A model generated the notes under the pieces. That model ran no database searches, was not told the DNA's origin, and was given only the letters and a program-made list of their open reading frames with translations. A program made the translations under genes and the position numbers. A stretch of DNA of 64,000 bases from Fluviicola sp. XM-24bin1 (GTDB lineage Bacteria > Bacteroidota > Bacteroidia > Flavobacteriales_D > Crocinitomicaceae): positions 1 to 64,000 of the forward strand of contig QCWI01000005.1 of NCBI GenBank assembly GCA_003149635.1, given 5' to 3'. Shown piece by piece: positions 39,333-48,411 of this stretch; position 1 is the stretch's first letter; each line of letters opens with the position of its first letter.

Positions 39333-39469
39333 CAGAGTGATTTTGAAAATCAAAAATAAAGCCCTGATTAATATGGAGAACTGGGCTACATCCGCAATTA
39401 CGTATTAATACTTAGTGTTTTAGGTAAATGTTGAAGGGGTTATTTTTATATTTTCAGAAAAAAGAAAAA

Positions 39470-39898
39470 ATGAAAAATATTAACAAATTGCTTTTGTTTC
39501 CAATACTAACGGTAGCTCTAGTTTTTGCCTCATGTGGAGTGGGGGAGGAAGAAGAAAAATACAAGCACGAATTCGAGTTTAGGCATGCAAAAAAGCCAAT
39601 GACAATATTAGGTCTTCTTGATAATTCTAAATTAAATGCTTTATCGATCCAAACTTTGAAAGGTTTAGGAGAAAATGCAAGTGGTGATTTATATCTTGAA
39701 TGCAGGAACCCAAGAACCTACGTTCTCGAAAGCGTAATGATGGATGTAGAGAATGACACTTTAACAGTCTTCGTTAGTGGAGAGGCTAAAAATGGTTTTG
39801 GAGTTGCAGGGAGCGTGTCCAAAAGTGTAGCTTATGACTATAAAAAACTCGTTAAGGGAGTTCAGCCTTACAAGGCCAAATTCAAAGAAGGGGAGTAA
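39470..39898 (+). CDS. Hypothetical lipoprotein, 142 aa
   Basis: An exported lipoprotein: basic start and hydrophobic segment (KNINKLLLFPILTVALVFA) ending at lipobox FASC, then an acidic stretch. The mature domain of about 115 residues is beta-rich with one extra Cys, and no family is recognised. I chose the ATG at 39470; the frame is open 14 codons further. It lies between the recombinases and the nuclease gene of the element. Confidence 0.7.
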   Translation: MKNINKLLLFPILTVALVFASCGVGEEEEKYKHEFEFRHAKKPMTILGLLDNSKLNALSIQTLKGLGENASGDLYLECRNPRTYVLESVMMDVENDTLTVFVSGEAKNGFGVAGSVSKSVAYDYKKLVKGVQPYKAKFKEGE

Positions 39899-39996
39899 CA
39901 ATTCATCTATATTATTTAATTCGAAGCAACTTAAAGAAAGAACAGTATGATTTTAATATTCAGAATGTTTAGATTTAAAGAAACCTAAGGATAACT

Positions 39997-40782
39997 ATGA
40001 AATTCACATTATTCATTTATACACTGATTACAATCAGCACCTGTCTAGGACAGGCTGGAGATTACTATCAAGGCTGTGAAGGTCTTTCTGGAGAAGAATT
40101 GAAAGCGAAGCTTCATTCTATTATCCGAAATCATAAAATGTACGCTTATTCAACGCCGGGGCGAGATTCAACTGATTGTTGGGATATTTTGAAAGAAACT
40201 GATCGTGATCCGGAGAATCCAAATAACGTCATTTTAGTGTACTCTGGAATGTCAACGGACGCTGAACAGGAATATAACAATATGAAAGGGTGGGAGAAAG
40301 AACACACTTGGTCAGCTTCGCACGGCGGATTTAATAGATACGCGGATACCGCTGGAACTGATGTTCATCATCTCAAACCGGTACATTATTACTTTAATCG
40401 TGCGAATGGAAAGTATGCTCGAGATTTCGATGACTGCGAAACTCCTGTTGTATTTAAAGAAGAAGAATATGGGTGCTTCATGGACGGTGATGCTTTCGAG
40501 CCTAGAGATGAGGTGAAAGGAGATATTGCTCGAATGATATTCTATATGGCGGTACGATATGAATCAGCACCATACGATCTAGAAATAGTGGATGAAGTTG
40601 GTAGTTCTGATCACCCAAATAATTTACCTTTCTACGGAAAACTTTCGACATTACTTGAGTGGCATAGACTTGACCCTGTCGATGAATTTGAAATGAATAG
40701 AAACGAGGTAATTTATTCGTACCAAGGAAACAGAAATCCATTTATAGATAACCCGGAATTCGTTGCTTTGATTTGGCAATAA
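39997..40782 (+). CDS. Exported endonuclease I family DNase
   Basis: A 261-residue exported nuclease: signal peptide cut near residue 18 (STCLG), then the beta-beta-alpha-metal nuclease core with KGWEKEHTWSASHGG, GTDVHHLKPVHYYFNRANG and the family's FEPRDEVKGDIARMIFYMAV, LLEWHRLDPVDEFE and YQGNRNPFIDNPEFV. All expected His/Asn positions are present, so it should be active and cut DNA non-specifically outside the cytoplasm. In Campylobacter and other bacteria, mobile elements that encode such DNases reduce natural transformation; here it travels on an element that also breaks a ComM-family gene. Confidence 0.92.
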   Translation: MKFTLFIYTLITISTCLGQAGDYYQGCEGLSGEELKAKLHSIIRNHKMYAYSTPGRDSTDCWDILKETDRDPENPNNVILVYSGMSTDAEQEYNNMKGWEKEHTWSASHGGFNRYADTAGTDVHHLKPVHYYFNRANGKYARDFDDCETPVVFKEEEYGCFMDGDAFEPRDEVKGDIARMIFYMAVRYESAPYDLEIVDEVGSSDHPNNLPFYGKLSTLLEWHRLDPVDEFEMNRNEVIYSYQGNRNPFIDNPEFVALIWQ

Positions 40783-40803
40783 ATTTATTTCAAAAAGAAA
40801 AAT

Positions 40804-40971
40804 ATGATTTTAGGAACAGTTGGGCCAGTACAGATGTTGGTATTACTTGTTTTACCTATTCTAATTGTGGTAGGCTTAATCTTACTTTTTGTGAGTAGAG
40901 CAAAGCACAAGACTAAAGCTGAAATGCTTGAAAAGCAACTTGAAGAGAAAAAACGAGAGAATAAAGGATAG
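40804..40971 (+). CDS. Small membrane protein, 55 aa
   Basis: A 55-residue protein with one membrane segment (about residues 11-33, LVLLVLPILIVVGLILLF) and a charged, mostly helical tail (KAEMLEKQLEEKKREN). It starts 21 bp after the nuclease stop with AAAGAAAAAT before the ATG, so it may be cotranscribed. Too short to assign; small single-pass proteins of this type are common beside nuclease or phage-related cargo, but a role is not shown. Confidence 0.65.
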   Translation: MILGTVGPVQMLVLLVLPILIVVGLILLFVSRAKHKTKAEMLEKQLEEKKRENKG

Positions 40972-41053
40972 TGGACAGTAGGATAGAGTTTCCTCTTTTG
41001 ATTTTTAAAGCAATAATTAGTCAACTAAAGAAGTTATTTAAGAAATAGGAAAT

Positions 41054-41314
41054 ATGACAGGGATATTATTTTTAGTTCTGCTAGTGTTGTTGTTTTATTT
41101 TGGACCGAAATATGTTTGGGGGTTTGAAGCAGCATATAGACGCAAGTTAGATGCTATGGATGACGAATCATTGATGAGAGAGAGAAACAGTCTTGTCAGT
41201 TCACTTAATGCAGGAACTAGCTTTGAGAGAAGAAGGTCTTATTCTGTTAGTTTTGACAAATATTGTATAGTCAATAAGAAGCTTAAATCAAGAGGTTTCA
41301 AGTTGCCAGACTAG
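41054..41314 (+). CDS. Small membrane-anchored protein, 86 aa
   Basis: An 86-residue protein with an N-terminal membrane segment (GILFLVLLVLLFYF) and a charged cytoplasmic domain of about 65 residues (DAMDDESLMRERNSLVSSLN). It follows the 55-residue membrane protein by 82 bp. No family is recognised. The 148 bp up to the helicase stop hold no feature I can support. Confidence 0.6.
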   Translation: MTGILFLVLLVLLFYFGPKYVWGFEAAYRRKLDAMDDESLMRERNSLVSSLNAGTSFERRRSYSVSFDKYCIVNKKLKSRGFKLPD

Positions 41315-41462
41315 TATTTCATAGTATTATACTACTGGTAAGGTTGTTTATGATTGTATTATAGGTAATGACATAAACACTAAAAACAGGCAAAGTAGTC
41401 TAAAGTAAGAAGTGTACACTAGGTGTGAAATTATATAGGTTTTTCACGGGTAATGTACAAAA

Positions 41463-43319
41463 TTAAGATGCTTGTAACAGTCCTATTTGAATGGCTAATT
41501 CTTCGGCTTCTTCTTTAGTGTATTCAATCATTGAATTGTCTAGAGTATCTAAACAAAATTGCTCGAAGTTGAAAGCGTCTATCATATCCACCGTGAAATT
41601 AGCATCTATAAAGTACAAGCCATGTGGGTTGTCTATTCTCTTTAGTTCCACTGTTTTTCTGTCCTTATGTATCCTTCCAGAGTAAATAAGTGAGGATAGT
41701 TTTTTAATGAGTTTCTTATCTGCATCCTGTAGCTCGTGATAGTCTTTTAACGGCATTTTGTAGCTATCTTTATCTATACCGTCTAGTAATTGGAATACCA
41801 CCTTCTTAAAGCTCCTATTTGCTTTGAACCGTTCTATTACGCTCGTAAGATTACCTACCAACTTCCATGCGTCTGGTCGCTCTGTAGCAAATAACTCAGG
41901 ATGAATTCCGAACTCAAATGCGTTGAGAAATATCTCCCTTACTCTGTGGGCTTCCGCATTGTTATCAATGAATAAAAGCTCTGTATCCTGATTGAACCAT
42001 TGTAACCAGTCAGTTCTATCTACTCTCTTTGCCATTCCTTCTACTTGGTCATAGTGATTATAGAACGCAGGAAGGTTCTTTGCAATAGTTAGTTTACGCT
42101 CCTTTGAAGCATACCTTTTCGGCTTGTTAGGTGTTGTATCGTCTATTAAGAAAGGTTCAATATTATGACTTTCGAGAACTTCTAAATAAGCCTCTTCGTT
42201 GAGGTCGTTATACTTATTGTAGTGGTGCCCTGTGTCTTCTATTACTTGCTTATTCGTTAGACCGCTGTAATTGATAATGCTCATCGTATCTCGATAACCC
42301 TCGGCGAATGTTCCATAGATAGTTAGCTCTAATTTGTGAGTTTTTCCTAAACTGTTTTCACCTCTTACACGTGCTGCAAATTGAATCATACTAAACGGGT
42401 TCGGCATATTACCCACATTAAGAGCGTGAGCGTCTACGTCTCTATATACCTCAGCCGTTAAGCCTGCATCTGTTATTGAAGTAGTAAGTAGAATCTCAAC
42501 CTCTTCTGGAATAACCCCCTTTTTTAATCGCTTTGTTAATTCTGGTTGACACTGTGTTAAAATTGTATCACCGTCGTGATTCTTCTCAGCACTAAAGTAC
42601 ATTGCTACATTATATCGCTCTTTGAAGTCCTCATAGAGTTTAGTAATTAAGTCCTTGTCATTGATTCTTAACCATAGGAGTTTACTATCGTCTTTGCATC
42701 CTATCAACCTATGCGCTAGCTCTTCTATTCCTTTTGAAGTGTTTATGATTTTAACACTCTTTTGTTCAGGTTGCCTATAGCTTACCTCTATTTTATTTAG
42801 TGCTTTATAGTGGTTGAATTCGTCTAGTTCATTTGTACGCCACTTATACAGAACATCAGGCGTAGCGGATAGATAGATAATCTTACAATCTAGCTTAAGT
42901 ATCTTTTCTAGTGCGTCTCTTCTGTAACTTGCAGCCGCTCCGAATTCATGCGCTTCATCTATAATTACAACGTCTGGAAGCTCTGTTAAAGGAAATGAAT
43001 CGTAAGTCGTTACTATGAGTCTAGAATCTACCTTACTTGCCCATTTACGTCCGTAGCCTGCGGATAGTTCTTTAACGTCTTTATAATCTTTACTGATATT
43101 ATCTACGAGTATTTGAACAGGTGCTAAAAGTGTTATCCTCTTATCGCTGTAATACTCTGCAAAATCATGTAGAAAGAAGTACGTCTTCCCTGCTCCTGTA
43201 GGTGCTTTGAGTATTGTATTTTGATTATCTGATAAAAGGGGTAATAGTTGAGGTGTGAGCTGTGATAGTTTAGCCTCTTTACCCTGGTATTCTTTGTTGT
43301 CTATTTCTAGTGATTTCAT
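41463..43319 (-). CDS. DEAD/DEAH-box superfamily 2 helicase of the element
   Basis: A 618-residue helicase. Walker A is APTGAGKT (residues 39-46), the DEAH box VVIIDEAHEFGA (121-124), then LSATPDVLYKW, and a late FAARVRGE segment in the place of motif VI. The C-terminal 250 residues have no recognised domain. Such helicases accompany replication in phage- and plasmid-like elements. The ATG at 43319 is chosen; the TTG at 43364 would lie inside a terminator hairpin. That hairpin stands only about 30 bp before the ATG, which suggests control by readthrough or a promoter hidden in the leader. It follows the small basic protein gene at 43499 on the same strand. Confidence 0.8.
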   Translation of the reverse strand: MKSLEIDNKEYQGKEAKLSQLTPQLLPLLSDNQNTILKAPTGAGKTYFFLHDFAEYYSDKRITLLAPVQILVDNISKDYKDVKELSAGYGRKWASKVDSRLIVTTYDSFPLTELPDVVIIDEAHEFGAAASYRRDALEKILKLDCKIIYLSATPDVLYKWRTNELDEFNHYKALNKIEVSYRQPEQKSVKIINTSKGIEELAHRLIGCKDDSKLLWLRINDKDLITKLYEDFKERYNVAMYFSAEKNHDGDTILTQCQPELTKRLKKGVIPEEVEILLTTSITDAGLTAEVYRDVDAHALNVGNMPNPFSMIQFAARVRGENSLGKTHKLELTIYGTFAEGYRDTMSIINYSGLTNKQVIEDTGHHYNKYNDLNEEAYLEVLESHNIEPFLIDDTTPNKPKRYASKERKLTIAKNLPAFYNHYDQVEGMAKRVDRTDWLQWFNQDTELLFIDNNAEAHRVREIFLNAFEFGIHPELFATERPDAWKLVGNLTSVIERFKANRSFKKVVFQLLDGIDKDSYKMPLKDYHELQDADKKLIKKLSSLIYSGRIHKDRKTVELKRIDNPHGLYFIDANFTVDMIDAFNFEQFCLDTLDNSMIEYTKEEAEELAIQIGLLQAS

Positions 43320-43346
43320 GGGGTTTATCTTAGTGGGGTTTGTGTT

Positions 43347-43380
43347 AAAAAAGGAAGGACTCAAAACCCCTTAAGAGTCC
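43347..43380 (-). terminator. Terminator/attenuator between the small basic protein gene and the helicase
   Basis: Read on the minus strand: GGACTC, a 12-nt loop, GAGTCC, TTCC, then six T. It lies about 120 bp after the small gene's stop and 28 bp before the helicase ATG. The 28 bp leave no room for a promoter downstream of it. Confidence 0.5.
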
Positions 43381-43498
43381 CCCCGTTTATCGCTTATTAG
43401 CTATCTAAGTCCTAATTTATATTGTATTTTCTGGAATTTCAATTTCCTGTTGATAACTGGTCTATATTCTGAATAAGTATCTGAAAACACGATATTTA

Positions 43499-43786
43499 TC
43501 ACTCCCGTAATCGCTTTATTGCTTCATTAAAATTGAACTCGCTTGACACCTCCCTTTTGATATCTGACTCTGTTTTCTTTGGCATAAAGAATTGAGCATA
43601 CCTAGCGAATAGGTCTAAATACTTTTCAGGCGACCTCTCCCGAACTTTATCAAACGATTCAGCTAGTTTGTCTACTTGCCCTTCCAACGTCTTTAAAAAC
43701 AATTCTCTCGCCTCTCTTGTATTCTTGTCTTTTGCACCCTTCGGTCGCCCTTTTATGTTTCCGCTTTCTCCTTTTTTAAATGGCAT
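43499..43786 (-). CDS. Small basic protein with DUF5681-like N-terminus
   Basis: A 95-residue protein that opens with FKKGESGNIKGRPKGAKDKN, the Gly/Lys-rich signature shared by DUF5681 and by several phage terminase-small-subunit-like or DNA-binding proteins. The rest is helical and acidic-basic mixed (YLDLFARYAQFFMPKKTESD). Upstream of the helicase on the same strand, so it may belong to the element's replication or packaging module. The DNA-binding role is inferred. Confidence 0.65.
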   Translation of the reverse strand: MPFKKGESGNIKGRPKGAKDKNTREARELFLKTLEGQVDKLAESFDKVRERSPEKYLDLFARYAQFFMPKKTESDIKREVSSEFNFNEAIKRLRE

Positions 43787-43881
43787 GACTGTTTTATTAT
43801 TGTTATTTACAATGCTCCTACTTAATAAACGTAAGAATCATGTTTTTGTATTAAATTAAATTACCGTAACATTATATCATG

Positions 43882-43940
43882 CAACAGAAGTTGAACCTGT
43901 TTCTCAAAACAAAAAAAAGACCCTCGTGATGAAGGTCTTT
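43882..43940 (+). repeat. Direct repeat copy 1, with minus-strand terminator
   Basis: CAACAGAAGTTGAACCTGTT begins a perfect 25-bp match to 47103-47127; similarity continues through AAAAAAGACCCTC to about 43940. The second half forms, on the minus strand, an AGACC ... GGTCT hairpin followed by eight T, the terminator of the propeller-protein gene that ends at 43962. Confidence 0.8.
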
Positions 43941-43961
43941 ACTTAAAACTATTTGTAGTCT

Positions 43962-46900
43962 TTATTGTTTAATAATTACGGCAGGTTTATAATTTCCTTC
44001 TATCCTAATGGTGTATACTCCTGGAGATAACCCAAATAGAGATACCTCAGTAGAATTATCTGATAGATTCCCATTCAATACCTCTCGACCTTGCTGATCA
44101 AATATTTTGTATTTATTGTTCAGGATAGTTTGAGACTTGATTGTAATGATATTTGAGGATGGGTTCGGATAGATTAAAAGTTCCTTTCCCTCAATCATTA
44201 GGTCCTCTAAATTCAAAACATTAACAAAACCTTCAAATATTCTATGTACTGAAGTATTAGTTGTTATCGGTAATTCAAAGTCAAAGTAAATGTTTGCCCT
44301 ATTTGTAATCTCGGTACCCTCTGGTAAATCAGGAACTTGGTCAACATGGAAAGTTAAAAAACCATTACTTCCTTCAGAGTTCGTTGTACTATCAGGAAGT
44401 TGTATGTTCTCGAAAGTCCATTCTAATACTCTTGGTCCGTACATTTTAAAAGTATAAGGGTGACTTGCGACACCAGGTGTCACAGTGAAAATATTTAGGT
44501 CAACATCTAAGGTATCACGGACAACAACATTGAAGGCAGTATCTGTTCCGACGTTCTGGAATCTTATTACATACTGTAATTGTTGATTCGGTTGAATGTA
44601 AAAATCTTCAGTCTGCCCCAATGGGTATCCTGTTTTATCATTTGGATCAAGAGGTGCGGTAACTTGTCCACAATATCTATCAACTGTCGGGTCTGCGTCA
44701 TCTAAAGGAAATTGATTTATTATTCCTGGTGTCCAATTTGTTGAATCACCGCATAACTCTACATGTGCGTTCGGATGAGAGTTACCTGGGTGTAATGGAT
44801 GTTGTTCCGCATTTAATATCCAAGTTTGACCATTACCGAAATAAGAATAAACGACCGTTTCACCACCGTTTATCATTATTGAGTCAGTATATGTGACAAC
44901 TCCATCAACTGTAACCCACATTGGAGAGTAACAGTCCATATCTCCACCAACAGGATCTCCAGTATTGGTAATTGAGAAGAATACACTATCACCCTGACAC
45001 CATCCATCTACACTTAAACTACTATTATCCCAAGGTAAGGTACACGGTTCTGGTAATCCATTTAGAGTACCTCCAATTCCATCGTTTGTAATTGGCATTG
45101 AAGGAATGGAATCCAGAAAACAGGACTCTTCAGGATATAATGTAGCATCCATACACAAGGTCTGACCGCTTTGAGCGCCACAACTTACGGTAGTGTATAA
45201 AATGAAGTTTACACTTTGTCCTGGGTAAATATCTCCTGTTGCAAATCGAAAAATATTATTACCTAATGATGAGTATGGTATAGTAGCATTGTCCAAAGTA
45301 AGTAAAGGGTCTAATTCCACGTCCACATAAGAAGAATCTAAGAATAAGGTTGCTGTGGATTTATTCCTTGCAGAGACATATATCGGACGATTACTGAAGC
45401 ATCTTCGAAGGGAAGGAGCGTGAATACTTACATTTGGATCGGAACATGAATTACTATTTATTAAACCAAAGTCTGGACCTTGGGTTAAAATTGTTGGGTC
45501 AGTGACGTTGAAAGTTTGGGTTATAGAACAAGTTGTTGACCAATTTAAATTCGTTGTATCAATAGTCACATTATAGGTTCCAATCGGCAAAGAGTCAAGA
45601 AACCAAGAACCATCAGCATCTGTTGAAACAACTAAATCTCCTGGAGAAACTGTTAATGTAAATCCTTCTAACCCTGGTTCAAGGACATCATTGATACAAT
45701 CTAATGAATAATCATTGTATACACTCCCTATTATATTTTTCTCTTTAAGTTTTACAACCCAAAAATCGTTTCCTCCATTATTAAAAGTTAAATCTCCATC
45801 ATTAGAATTGGAGAAACCACAGACAGCATAATTATTTTTACTTATCTCAACAATCGATAAAGCATTATCGGAACCTGTTCCACCAAGTACTTTTTCCCAT
45901 TTAATATTACCGAGATCATCTAATTTTACTATCCAAAAATCTTGTTGTCCATTATTGCCTGAAACATCTCCATTGTTTGAGGAAGATGTACCTGCAACAA
46001 TGTAACCTCCGTCTATTGTCTGCTGAATGGAACGAGCAATTTCAGCCTGAGTTCCACCATATGATTTTTGCCAAGTAATACTTCCAAATGGATCGAGTTT
46101 TACAATCCAATAATCAAAATTACCATTATTCAACGATAGGTTTCCATCATTAGATTGAGAATATCCCGCTACAATGAACCCTCCATCGGAAGTCTGTTTA
46201 ATTGACCTAGCTACGTCCATATTAGTGCCTCCTACAGACGTTTGCCAATCAATAGTTCCAACAGAATTTAATTTTACTATTCTAAAATCTTGAATCCCAT
46301 TATTACCAGTTGTATATGAGGTACTTACGCCAGTAACTATATAGCCATCATCGCTCGTTTGTTCAATTGAATAGGCTTCATCCAAACTTGTTCCGCCAAG
46401 TGATTTTTCCCATGTAATATTACCAAGGTCATCTAGTTTTACAATCCAAAAATCTTGACCACCATTATTAGTAGTAACATCACCATCATTTGATAAAGAA
46501 TAACCTGCAACGATATAACCTCCATCATTGGTTTGTCTTATACAATACGCCCTATCTCCACTAGTGCCTCCAAGTGATTTTTCCCATGTAATATTACCAA
46601 GGTCATCTAGTTTTACAATCCAAAAATCTTGACCACCATTATTATTAGAAACATCACCATCATTTGAGTTTGTATAACCTGCAACGATATAACCTCCATC
46701 ATTGGTTTGGATAATTGATTCGCCAATATCATCTCCAGAGCCACCAAGTGATTTTTCCCAAGAAATAATACCATTAGCATCCAGTTTTATTACCCAAATA
46801 TCTTGCCCCCCATTATTAAATGTAACGTCACCGTCATTTGAATCTGATCGTCCGCAAATAATAAATCCACCATCAGAGGTGTTGGAGATACTCCTTGAAT

Positions 46901-47009
46901 CATCATTGTTTCCAAGCCCGCCATACGATTTCTGCCATTCAATAACAGGAACCTGTCCAAAACTTACAGATGAAATACAAATTATAAAAAGTAGTAAAAG
47001 TCTTTTCAT
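43962..47009 (-). CDS. Type IX-secreted seven-repeat beta-propeller protein
   Basis: A 1,015-residue exported protein. After a signal peptide (cut near residue 18) come seven repeats of about 58 residues, each W-x-K-S-x-GG, x-SDGGYIVAGY, SNDGDV, NNGGQDFWIVKLD, which should form a seven-bladed propeller. Next are a Cna-B/SdrD-like domain (IIGSVYNDYSLDCI ... GLEGFTLTV), a region with DPNDKTGYPLG and QYVIRFQNVGTDTAFNVVV (DUF11-like), and a C-terminal type IX sorting domain (LLIYPNPSSNIITIKS ... LSPGVYTIRI). It would be secreted to the surface by the host's type IX system. It is cargo of the mobile element and is bracketed by a direct repeat. Confidence 0.9.
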   Translation of the reverse strand: MKRLLLLFIICISSVSFGQVPVIEWQKSYGGLGNNDDSRSISNTSDGGFIICGRSDSNDGDVTFNNGGQDIWVIKLDANGIISWEKSLGGSGDDIGESIIQTNDGGYIVAGYTNSNDGDVSNNNGGQDFWIVKLDDLGNITWEKSLGGTSGDRAYCIRQTNDGGYIVAGYSLSNDGDVTTNNGGQDFWIVKLDDLGNITWEKSLGGTSLDEAYSIEQTSDDGYIVTGVSTSYTTGNNGIQDFRIVKLNSVGTIDWQTSVGGTNMDVARSIKQTSDGGFIVAGYSQSNDGNLSLNNGNFDYWIVKLDPFGSITWQKSYGGTQAEIARSIQQTIDGGYIVAGTSSSNNGDVSGNNGQQDFWIVKLDDLGNIKWEKVLGGTGSDNALSIVEISKNNYAVCGFSNSNDGDLTFNNGGNDFWVVKLKEKNIIGSVYNDYSLDCINDVLEPGLEGFTLTVSPGDLVVSTDADGSWFLDSLPIGTYNVTIDTTNLNWSTTCSITQTFNVTDPTILTQGPDFGLINSNSCSDPNVSIHAPSLRRCFSNRPIYVSARNKSTATLFLDSSYVDVELDPLLTLDNATIPYSSLGNNIFRFATGDIYPGQSVNFILYTTVSCGAQSGQTLCMDATLYPEESCFLDSIPSMPITNDGIGGTLNGLPEPCTLPWDNSSLSVDGWCQGDSVFFSITNTGDPVGGDMDCYSPMWVTVDGVVTYTDSIMINGGETVVYSYFGNGQTWILNAEQHPLHPGNSHPNAHVELCGDSTNWTPGIINQFPLDDADPTVDRYCGQVTAPLDPNDKTGYPLGQTEDFYIQPNQQLQYVIRFQNVGTDTAFNVVVRDTLDVDLNIFTVTPGVASHPYTFKMYGPRVLEWTFENIQLPDSTTNSEGSNGFLTFHVDQVPDLPEGTEITNRANIYFDFELPITTNTSVHRIFEGFVNVLNLEDLMIEGKELLIYPNPSSNIITIKSQTILNNKYKIFDQQGREVLNGNLSDNSTEVSLFGLSPGVYTIRIEGNYKPAVIIKQ
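46399..46746 (-). repeat. Near-identical internal repeats in the propeller gene
   Basis: Two units 174 bp apart (58 codons) share 72 identical bases (from 46399 and from 46573) and most of the rest. This is much closer than the other blades and points to recent duplication within the gene. Confidence 0.8.
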
Positions 47010-47102
47010 AAGTATAGTTTATTTAAGTGGGATAAAAATAAGATGAATAGACTATTTGACCAAATAACAGTCTAAATACTAACACCGTCCACTTTAACAG
47101 TA

Positions 47103-47160
47103 CAACAGAAGTTGAACCTGTTTCTCACAACAAAAAAAGACCCTCATTTCTGAAGGTTTT
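47103..47160 (+). repeat. Direct repeat copy 2, with minus-strand terminator
   Basis: The second copy of the 25-bp word plus CAACAAAAAAAGACCCTC, then a hairpin with ACCTTC/GAGGGT reading on the minus strand. No minus-strand gene lies to its right inside the element, so here the terminator has no obvious client. Confidence 0.8.
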
Positions 47161-47187
47161 ATTACTTATTAATTTTCTTTAATTTTG
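47157..47187 (+). promoter_or_regulatory. Candidate promoter of the 47230 gene
   Basis: TTTT (47157-47160; one base off TTTG), a 19-bp spacer and a perfect TAATTTTG (47180-47187). The start site would be about 35 bp before the ATG. Confidence 0.4.
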
Positions 47188-47229
47188 GTTCACTTACATT
47201 AAACGCAACCTAATCAAAAACTTATACTA

Positions 47230-48411
47230 ATGAGATTAATTTTAATGCTTCTTTTTTTACAGTGTTCTATTTACGGTAAAGCACAATATCCATCTGATTC
47301 AAAAGTAATTTCGGATGTAAAATCAAAGAATCCTTCAGAATATAAAGAAGTAAAAATGACAGGAAATTGGTATTTATCGCATGACAGAATACCGGATTGG
47401 CAAACGCCAAATGCAGTCGAAAGACCAATATTCATTAAAGGCACAGAAAACAGTAACGGCGAATGGTGGGAGTACGCAGGCGTCGCTATCTACCACATTA
47501 ATGGTTCTAGCTACAACTTTAACCGAGTTTATATATTTGAGGAACCTCGTTTAAACGGGGTCAATCTGCCTGATAATGTTTTCTTTCTTGATGAGTTCAA
47601 AAAACTGCTATCAAGCAAAGAAGAATTGTTCATGATGATGAATTATAACGTAGCTAACGCCGTTAATTTCTATTCGATAGAACTGACTGAGGATCCGTGG
47701 GTAACAGGAAACAAGACTGACAGGTATGTTGTGTTTGATGTAGATTTAGTATTAGACTTTATCAATGGTTACTCAATAGAAAAACGAAAGCAAACGATCA
47801 AAGTAAAACTTGATAAGATTGGTGAGAACTACACTTTTAAAAGTGCCCAACCAATTAATGATGGAGAATTTATTAGTCAGATTTCTTATCCTTCAAATGA
47901 TCAACTTCGGGAACTTGTAAAATACAAGGACTATGGAGGTTCACTCGCAGATTTTATTCGTCCCAATCCTTCGTATCCAGACCCTCCGGGTTACAATGGG
48001 AAAGACTTACCATCAGACAATGAAATAATCGAATACATCGAAAATTGGGCACTAGAAAGCAGTTCTAATTTTGGTCTAATGTTCGGCGAGCGTGCGAAAA
48101 CAATGTTCATCGATATGAGTTTTAAGTCGATGAATGGAGCTCAAGTTGCACGTGAAGATGATATTTTCTCAAAAAGTTTTCAGGTCTATTACGAATTCAT
48201 CAATGAGAAAACCGAATCGATGGAGTTCTACGTGTACGGTGGTTTTCGTGAGATCATACTGAAATTTAAAATTGACAACGGAAATTGGTATATCAACTCA
48301 TTCGAGTACAATGGTGAAACCAACTACACAAAAAACGATAAAATCGCGTGGAACTATCGAAATGGCTACAAAGAAAAGACATTCGACAAAACAGTATTAA
48401 GAGGAAAGTAG
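47230..48411 (+). CDS. Exported hypothetical protein, 393 aa
   Basis: A signal peptide (RLILMLLFLQCSIYGKAQ) is followed by a 370-residue mature protein rich in aromatic beta strands (NGEWWEYAGVAIYHINGSSY, WYINSFEYNG). It has no sorting domain, no membrane segments and no recognised fold; two similar-looking halves each end in a WY strand. It is the last gene before the right end of the element. Function unknown. Confidence 0.75.
   Translation: MRLILMLLFLQCSIYGKAQYPSDSKVISDVKSKNPSEYKEVKMTGNWYLSHDRIPDWQTPNAVERPIFIKGTENSNGEWWEYAGVAIYHINGSSYNFNRVYIFEEPRLNGVNLPDNVFFLDEFKKLLSSKEELFMMMNYNVANAVNFYSIELTEDPWVTGNKTDRYVVFDVDLVLDFINGYSIEKRKQTIKVKLDKIGENYTFKSAQPINDGEFISQISYPSNDQLRELVKYKDYGGSLADFIRPNPSYPDPPGYNGKDLPSDNEIIEYIENWALESSSNFGLMFGERAKTMFIDMSFKSMNGAQVAREDDIFSKSFQVYYEFINEKTESMEFYVYGGFREIILKFKIDNGNWYINSFEYNGETNYTKNDKIAWNYRNGYKEKTFDKTVLRGK

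Noticed and set aside
43320-43364. TTG start for the helicase, 15 residues longer
   Set aside because: It lies inside the terminator hairpin; the ATG at 43319 starts a more likely sequence.
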